A DNA stretch of 49,818 bases, taken from an uncultured Collinsella sp. Lineage in GTDB: Bacteria > Actinomycetota > Coriobacteriia > Coriobacteriales > Coriobacteriaceae. Numbering within the stretch: position 1 is the first letter of the stretch; each line of letters opens with the position of its first letter. This document shows, piece after piece, positions 45,003 through 49,818 of the stretch. Where the stretch lies: contig CAJLTA010000017.1 of NCBI GenBank assembly GCA_905209455.1, forward strand, positions 1-49,818. Direction: 5' to 3'. The notes beneath the pieces were generated by a model that did no database searches, was not told where the DNA came from, and was given only the letters and a program-made list of their open reading frames with translations. The translations under genes were made by a program, and so were the position numbers.

Positions 45003-45041
45003 TTGTTTGTGAGGGATAATCATACCGAGCATACCAAATAC

Positions 45042-45077
45042 AGGGGGGCGGGCACCGTGGCTGGTGTCCGCCCCCCC
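45042..45077. terminator. Terminator-like hairpin between convergent genes
   Basis: GGGGGGCGG-GCACC pairs with GGTG-TCCGCCCCCC around a short loop, midway between the permease and hydrolase stop codons. No T-run is present on either side, so it may act as a strong RNA hairpin in both directions. Confidence 0.6.
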
Positions 45078-45114
45078 GCTGGCTTAGGAGGCTTTAACTT
45101 GTGTGGCTTGCGAG

Positions 45115-45924
45115 CTAGCGTGCCTGCTTAACCTTTGCCGCTGCCTCGACAAACGACTTCCACAGGTTGAAGTCGGTTTCGAGCGTCTTCCACGTGTACT
45201 CAGGGTGCCATTGCACGCCTAGACAGAATGGCTGGCCTTCGACCTCGATGCACTCGGGAACGCCGTCGGTTGCCTTGGCGACCAAGCGCGTGCTTTTACC
45301 CAGACGATCGACGCAGCAGTGGTGTGCCGAGTTGGTCTGGATCAGCCTGTGTCCGCCAACCGCGCGGTCGAGCAGCGAGCCCGGCACGACCTCGACGGGG
45401 TGCACGGGATCGTTGAGCACGTGGGTATGGCGCCACTGCGTGCGGCCCTCGCGCGCACCCAGGCTCGGCACGTCCATGCACAGGGTGCCGCCAGTGGCGA
45501 CATTGAGCAACTGCGTGCCGCGGCAGGTGGTAAAGAGCGGCTTTTTGGCACGGAGCACCTCGTTAACCAGCTTAAACTCAAAGCTATCGCGGATCTCGCA
45601 GCAGAGGGTGGGGTCGTAGGGTCGATCATCGCCCCAGCGCTTGGGGTTGACGTCCGGGCCGCCGGGAATGGCGATGCCGTCGGCGATATCGACGTAATGA
45701 CGGATAACCTCAATGTCCTCGGTAATAGACATCTGCAGCGGCAGGCCGCCGGCGGCAAGGATGGCATCGACAAAGACGCTTGCGATTTCCTCGTTGGGGG
45801 AGAGCGTCTCGCTTAAAAACGGCTTTGCCTCTTCCCAACGCGGCGCGACGAGGATGAGCGGACGGTCGGCGGGGGTAACGTCGACGTGCGGGGTATAGGA
45901 CGATGAGGTGCGGGTTCCGATCAT
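45115..45924 (-). CDS. Class I glutamine-amidotransferase-like hydrolase (gamma-glutamyl hydrolase family)
   Basis: 269 residues. The nucleophile is in FTTCRGTQLLNVATGG and the catalytic His-Glu in GVQWHPEYTW. GIAIPGGPDVNPKRWG matches the peptidase C26/PuuD group that cleaves gamma-glutamyl-GABA and related amides. It is last in the amino-acid transporter operon, 87 bp after the ATPase gene, hinting that the imported compound is a gamma-glutamyl derivative. The precise substrate is not known. Confidence 0.92.
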   Translation of the reverse strand: MIGTRTSSSYTPHVDVTPADRPLILVAPRWEEAKPFLSETLSPNEEIASVFVDAILAAGGLPLQMSITEDIEVIRHYVDIADGIAIPGGPDVNPKRWGDDRPYDPTLCCEIRDSFEFKLVNEVLRAKKPLFTTCRGTQLLNVATGGTLCMDVPSLGAREGRTQWRHTHVLNDPVHPVEVVPGSLLDRAVGGHRLIQTNSAHHCCVDRLGKSTRLVAKATDGVPECIEVEGQPFCLGVQWHPEYTWKTLETDFNLWKSFVEAAAKVKQAR

Positions 45925-46011
45925 AGGTGCTGCTTTCGAATTTAAAGGTGACAGGGCGCATGAGAGACGTGGGACAACACTTCCGTTGGATTTGTCCCAC
46001 GGGGTGGCTGG

Positions 46012-46776
<765 letters not shown>

Positions 46777-46812
46777 GGTGCTCGGCTCCTTATGACTCGA
46801 AATGGCAAAGCG

Positions 46813-47646
46813 TTAGCGGATGATGGTCGCGCCGGTCTTGTGCGAAACGTAGACAGCGGCCTTGTTAATCGCGACGTTGATGAGGATATAGATGACCGCG
46901 ATCACCAGGTAGACCGACACAAGGGCGTCGTAGTTGGTGATGAGCACGCGGGCATTTTGCATGAGGTCGGGGTAGCTCACTACGTAGGCGACGGTGGTGT
47001 CTTTGACTACGACCACAAGCTGCGAAATCAACGACGGGATAATAAACCGAATCGCCTGCGGCAACACGATTTTAAAGGTGATTTTAGCTTTGGAGAGACC
47101 GAGCGCCTGGGCCGCCTCGACCTGCCCGCGCGGTACGGCGTTGACGCCGGCGCGGAAAACCTCGGCCAGCACGCCGGCGGCAGCGAGCGCGACAGGAAGC
47201 GTGAGCATCCAAAACGACGGCAGCGCGATCTTGTACTGGGGCAGCACCAAAAAGAAGAAGTAGATGAACAGGAGGCTCGGTACGCCGCGGAAGAAATCGG
47301 TGAGCACGCGGCAGACCAGCTGCAGCGGCTTAATGTCGCTGGTACGGCCGAGCATAAGGGCTAGGCCCAGCACCAGCGCGATGGCGCCAGCGGTGAGTGC
47401 GACTTTGACGGTGCCCTCAAAGCCGGCAAGCAGGAACTTCCAGGTGGTGAGGTGTGTAAAGAAATACCAATAGTGGACCGAAAGCTGGCCGGTCACATAA
47501 AAGCGCTGCAGTACCAGAGCGATGAGCGCGGCCACGGCAACGAGCGAAATGGCGGTGCCGATGCGAATCTTAGCGCGCATCTTGGGGCCGGGAGCCTCGT
47601 AGAGCGCATCGCGCATGGTAAGTGCAGGGGAGGAATGCTTGCTCAT
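46813..47646 (-). CDS. Amino-acid ABC transporter permease, longer subunit
   Basis: 277 residues. HisM-type permease with five or six helices and the EAA loop VEAAQALGLSKAKITFKIVLPQAI. It has a charged N-terminus of about 30 residues before the first helix, absent from its partner. Its start overlaps the partner's stop by 4 bp. Confidence 0.92.
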   Translation of the reverse strand: MSKHSSPALTMRDALYEAPGPKMRAKIRIGTAISLVAVAALIALVLQRFYVTGQLSVHYWYFFTHLTTWKFLLAGFEGTVKVALTAGAIALVLGLALMLGRTSDIKPLQLVCRVLTDFFRGVPSLLFIYFFFLVLPQYKIALPSFWMLTLPVALAAAGVLAEVFRAGVNAVPRGQVEAAQALGLSKAKITFKIVLPQAIRFIIPSLISQLVVVVKDTTVAYVVSYPDLMQNARVLITNYDALVSVYLVIAVIYILINVAINKAAVYVSHKTGATIIR

Positions 47647-48302
47647 CGGAGGATCCTCACCTTCTTATCGATATAGTTGCCAATGTGGCTTACCACAAAG
47701 GCCGTGCCCAGGTAGCCGAGCGCCGAGATAAAGAACGCGGCGACGCCGCCGAGCGAGCGCGTGTTGATATAGCTCACCACGCCGGTGAGCTCCTGCGGTT
47801 TAAGCGGCACCTGACTGCCGAGCGCAGTGGTGAGCATGACGGCGATAAAGAGGTTGGTCATGGGCAGCACACTCGAGCGCAGCGCCTGCGGAATCACGAT
47901 CTTGGCGAGGATGCGGCTGAAGCTCATGCCCAGCGAGCGGGCGGCTTCCACCTGGCCGACGCCGACGGTGTTGATGCCACTCATAAAGTTCTCGGAGCCA
48001 AAGGCCGAGCCCAAAAGGACCGTGGCGACGATAACGCAGGTGCGGTAGGGCAGAACGACCTTGAGCGGCGGCAGTGCGTAGACGACGATAATGAGCAGCG
48101 CGATGCCGGGGATGTTGCGGAAGACCTGGACATACAGGTCGCCAAAGACGCGCAGCGGCTTGAGCGGCGACACGCGCATCACGGTGATGGCGACGGCCAG
48201 CACCATGGCGATGGCAAACGACTCAAGCGTCATGCCCCAGGTTGCTAGCAGCGCGTCGATATAGTTCTGGCCATAGAGTGACCAGAGCTCGGAAAGACTC
48301 AT
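47643..48302 (-). CDS. Amino-acid ABC transporter permease, shorter subunit
   Basis: 219 residues, five helices, with the EAA loop VEAARSLGMSFSRILAKIVIPQAL. It forms a heterodimer with the next-encoded permease. It starts 138 bp after the binding-protein gene, past a terminator-like hairpin. Confidence 0.92.
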   Translation of the reverse strand: MSLSELWSLYGQNYIDALLATWGMTLESFAIAMVLAVAITVMRVSPLKPLRVFGDLYVQVFRNIPGIALLIIVVYALPPLKVVLPYRTCVIVATVLLGSAFGSENFMSGINTVGVGQVEAARSLGMSFSRILAKIVIPQALRSSVLPMTNLFIAVMLTTALGSQVPLKPQELTGVVSYINTRSLGGVAAFFISALGYLGTAFVVSHIGNYIDKKVRILR

Positions 48303-48319
48303 GCGGACCTCCCGCCGAT

Positions 48320-48352
48320 AAGGAAAGGGGCTCCCGTGTGTACGGAAGCCCC
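48320..48352 (-). terminator. Attenuator-type hairpin between the binding-protein and permease genes
   Basis: On minus, GGGGCTTCCGT pairs with ACGGGAGCCCC (one mismatch) and is followed by TTTCCTT. It would let the binding protein be made in excess over the membrane parts, as is common in such operons. Confidence 0.75.
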
Positions 48353-48440
48353 GACAACTCAGTGAGGAAACAGTTTACCGCAATAAAGCGCATCATGCGT
48401 TTCCATATGGTTTCGTTGCGGCCGTTACCAGGCTTGCTGC

Positions 48441-49436
48441 CTAGGCGCCGATCTCGGGCAGCTCGGGAACATTGGTGTCGCCCGTACGGTCGCCGATGCA
48501 GATCTGCCACAGCTCGGTCCAGGTACCATCGTCCTCGATCTTCTTAAGGAAGTCGTTGACAAAGGCGACGCCGTCGGAATCGAGCGGCAGGCCGATACCA
48601 TAGGGCTCCTTGCTGCCGAAGGGCTTGCCGGCAATCTTGTACTTACCGGGCTCGCGGACCAGGGCGCTCTGCTGCATGTTGTTATCGATGACGTAGGCGT
48701 CAACGCGACCTTGCTGGAGTGCCTGGCGGGCCTCCTCGTCGGTCTTGAACTCCTGCTGGCTGGCCTTGGGTGCGAGCTCCTCCAGGATGGCAGGGCCGTT
48801 GGAGCCGGACTGGACGGCGACGTTCTTGTCGGCCAGGTCGTCGACGCTCTTGATGTCGTCGTTATCGGCAAGCACCAGGATGGCCTGCTGGGTGTAGTAG
48901 TAGGGGCCGGCAAAGGAGACGAGCTTCTTGCGCTCGTCAGTGATGGTGTAGGTGGCAAAGACGGCGTCGACCTGGCCGTTCTGCAGGACGGACTCGCGTG
49001 TGTCCGAGGTCACCTGGGTGATCTCGACTTTGTTCTCGCCCAGAATGTAGTTGGACAGGAGCTGTGCGATACCGGCGTCGAAGCCGCGGGTCTGGCCGTC
49101 TTTCTCGTTGAGGAGGGAGAAAAGCGTAGAGGTCTGAACGCCACCGATCTTAAAGACGCCGGCGTCCTTAACGGCCGTGGCCCAGGTGCTGGCGGCGATG
49201 GCATCGTCATCGGCTTTGGGGCCGTTGTCGACGAGCTTGTCGAATGCCTTAGCGTCGAGCGTGGTGGAAGCCTCAGTATCTTCGGAGCTCTTGGAGGAGC
49301 CGGCGGCGGAACCCTTGTCGGCCTCGGCGCTGGTGTCGGAGCAGCCGGCAAGACCAAGGCCGGCGACGGTTGCGAAGGTGGCGGCAACGAAGCCGCGGCG
49401 GTCGAGAACGACCTGCTGGGAGAGGTTCTTGCTCAT
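48441..49436 (-). CDS. Amino-acid ABC transporter substrate-binding lipoprotein, probably Tat-exported
   Basis: 331 residues. The leader MSKNLSQQVVLDRRGFVAATF carries a twin-arginine pair, and LAGC is a lipobox with Cys near 32; a Ser/Glu/Asp-rich linker follows. The mature part is a type II periplasmic-binding fold of the GlnH/glutamate class (FDAGIAQLLSNYILG, VFATYTITDERKKLVSFAGPYY). The Tat-like signal is unusual for this family, which is mostly Sec-exported. First gene of the operon, with its own promoter at 49480-49509. Confidence 0.93.
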   Translation of the reverse strand: MSKNLSQQVVLDRRGFVAATFATVAGLGLAGCSDTSAEADKGSAAGSSKSSEDTEASTTLDAKAFDKLVDNGPKADDDAIAASTWATAVKDAGVFKIGGVQTSTLFSLLNEKDGQTRGFDAGIAQLLSNYILGENKVEITQVTSDTRESVLQNGQVDAVFATYTITDERKKLVSFAGPYYYTQQAILVLADNDDIKSVDDLADKNVAVQSGSNGPAILEELAPKASQQEFKTDEEARQALQQGRVDAYVIDNNMQQSALVREPGKYKIAGKPFGSKEPYGIGLPLDSDGVAFVNDFLKKIEDDGTWTELWQICIGDRTGDTNVPELPEIGA

Positions 49437-49479
49437 AGTAGAACACCTTTCTCAATAAAATCCCTAGCGGTTGAGTAGA

Positions 49480-49509
49480 GTTATACCCTATCGCGCTCAA
49501 ATGGGTCAA
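49480..49509 (-). promoter_or_regulatory. Promoter of the amino-acid transporter operon
   Basis: On minus, TTGACC and TATAAC are separated by 18 bp, about 45 bp before the binding-protein start codon. Confidence 0.7.
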
Positions 49510-49552
49510 CACGAAATAACTCAGAAACATACTTACCTTATGGGTTATTCTA

Positions 49553-49603
49553 CCTACCAAAATAGGACAGGTTTATTTTGGCAGGTTTTATCAGGGCAAA
49601 CGC
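49553..49603 (+). repeat. Copy 6 of the CCTGCCAAAA repeat
   Basis: CCTACCAAAATAGGACAGG, then TTTATTTTGGCAGG and TTTTATCAGGGCAAACGCCG, upstream of the transporter promoter. The left arm has a T-to-C type change as in copy 1. Confidence 0.8.
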
Positions 49604-49705
49604 CGAATATTGCAGCTGAGATAGCGCTTTGCGGACGGCGTGGTCGCTCGCGGCGGTCGCTATAATGGCGGCAACGCGACATATATATAAGTAAGGAGAT
49701 CGCGT

Positions 49706-49744
49706 ATGAACGGTTATTCGTTTTTCGCTCTGACCATGATTTAA
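49706..49744 (+). CDS. Possible 12-residue leader peptide or truncated ORF
   Basis: MNGYSFFALTMI follows a strong AAGGAG seven bases before the ATG, and a TATAAT box lies at 49661-49666. An ORF this short is not proof of translation. It may be an attenuation leader or the start of a gene cut short; what follows looks like an insertion-sequence end. Confidence 0.3.
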   Translation: MNGYSFFALTMI

Positions 49745-49764
49745 AACCACCACAAAGGGGACAG

Positions 49765-49818
49765 TGAACTGCGCCCCGAAACTTGGACTGAATAAATAGC
49801 GACTACGCCGCAAGGGCC
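49765..49818 (+). mobile_element. Possible left end of an IS3-family (IS150-group) element
   Basis: TGAACTGCGCCCCGAAAC at 49765 and TTGGAC at 49783 resemble IS150-group terminal inverted repeats (TG.ACTGC.CCC, then GTTGGAC). The rest would lie right of the window, and no transposase residues are visible, so this rests on the tip sequence only. Confidence 0.35.

Overview
The window looks like chromosomal DNA of a Coriobacteriia actinobacterium, most likely a Collinsella-type gut anaerobe. This rests on the GC-rich, strongly biased codon use, the fermentative genes (pyruvate formate-lyase and its activase, phosphofructokinase, sucrose PTS) and the general look of the proteins; it is an inference, since no rRNA or other marker is present. 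I saw no tRNA, rRNA, CRISPR array or prophage.

Layout. 0.1-1.1 kb: DAHP synthase (minus). 1.7-6.4 kb: a minus-strand operon of a MarR regulator and two halves of a heterodimeric ABC exporter. 6.9-9.3 kb: pyruvate formate-lyase encoded in two pieces, a 683-residue catalytic body and a separate 83-residue glycyl-radical domain. 9.7-15.3 kb: a sucrose/fructoside cluster (LacI regulator, atypical GH32, PTS EIIBC, canonical GH32) with LacI-type operators. 15.6-19.0 kb: DegV, PFL activase, MTA/SAH nucleosidase, EngB GTPase. 19.2-24.5 kb: aspartate-family amino acid genes (thrB and thrC on minus; lysC and asd on plus). 24.9-31.4 kb: O6-alkylguanine methyltransferase, a two-component system and an FtsX-type ABC transporter. 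32-38.9 kb: pfkA, M18 aminopeptidase, D-2-hydroxyacid dehydrogenase, methionine aminopeptidase with a SEC-C motif, a radical SAM protein and an alpha/beta hydrolase. 39-41.3 kb: a GGDEF-like/REC/HD-GYP protein and an Hpt protein. 41.6-45.0 kb: a more AT-rich island with a DUF2975-type membrane protein, an XRE regulator and a three-gene ABC transporter. 45.1-49.4 kb: a polar amino-acid ABC transporter operon ending in a class I glutamine-amidotransferase-like hydrolase. At the right edge lie a possible 12-residue ORF and a possible insertion-sequence end.

The most unusual content is between the genes. At least six long palindromes share a small asymmetric core (CGTCCTCG, then an apical hairpin, then TGCGGAATG), but their long arms differ completely from locus to locus. 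At four loci (after the PFL radical domain, thrB, asd and pfkA) the distal flank also carries an inverted, partly decayed copy of the end of the neighbouring gene, including its stop codon. A second palindrome family with a different conserved core follows aroF and the D-2-hydroxyacid dehydrogenase gene. At least four more dispersed or singleton inverted-repeat families are present: a CCTGCCAAAA repeat in six copies, a 67-bp hairpin in two copies, a 239-bp element and a 160-bp element. These palindromes, with the split pyruvate formate-lyase, are the best candidates for undescribed biology here.
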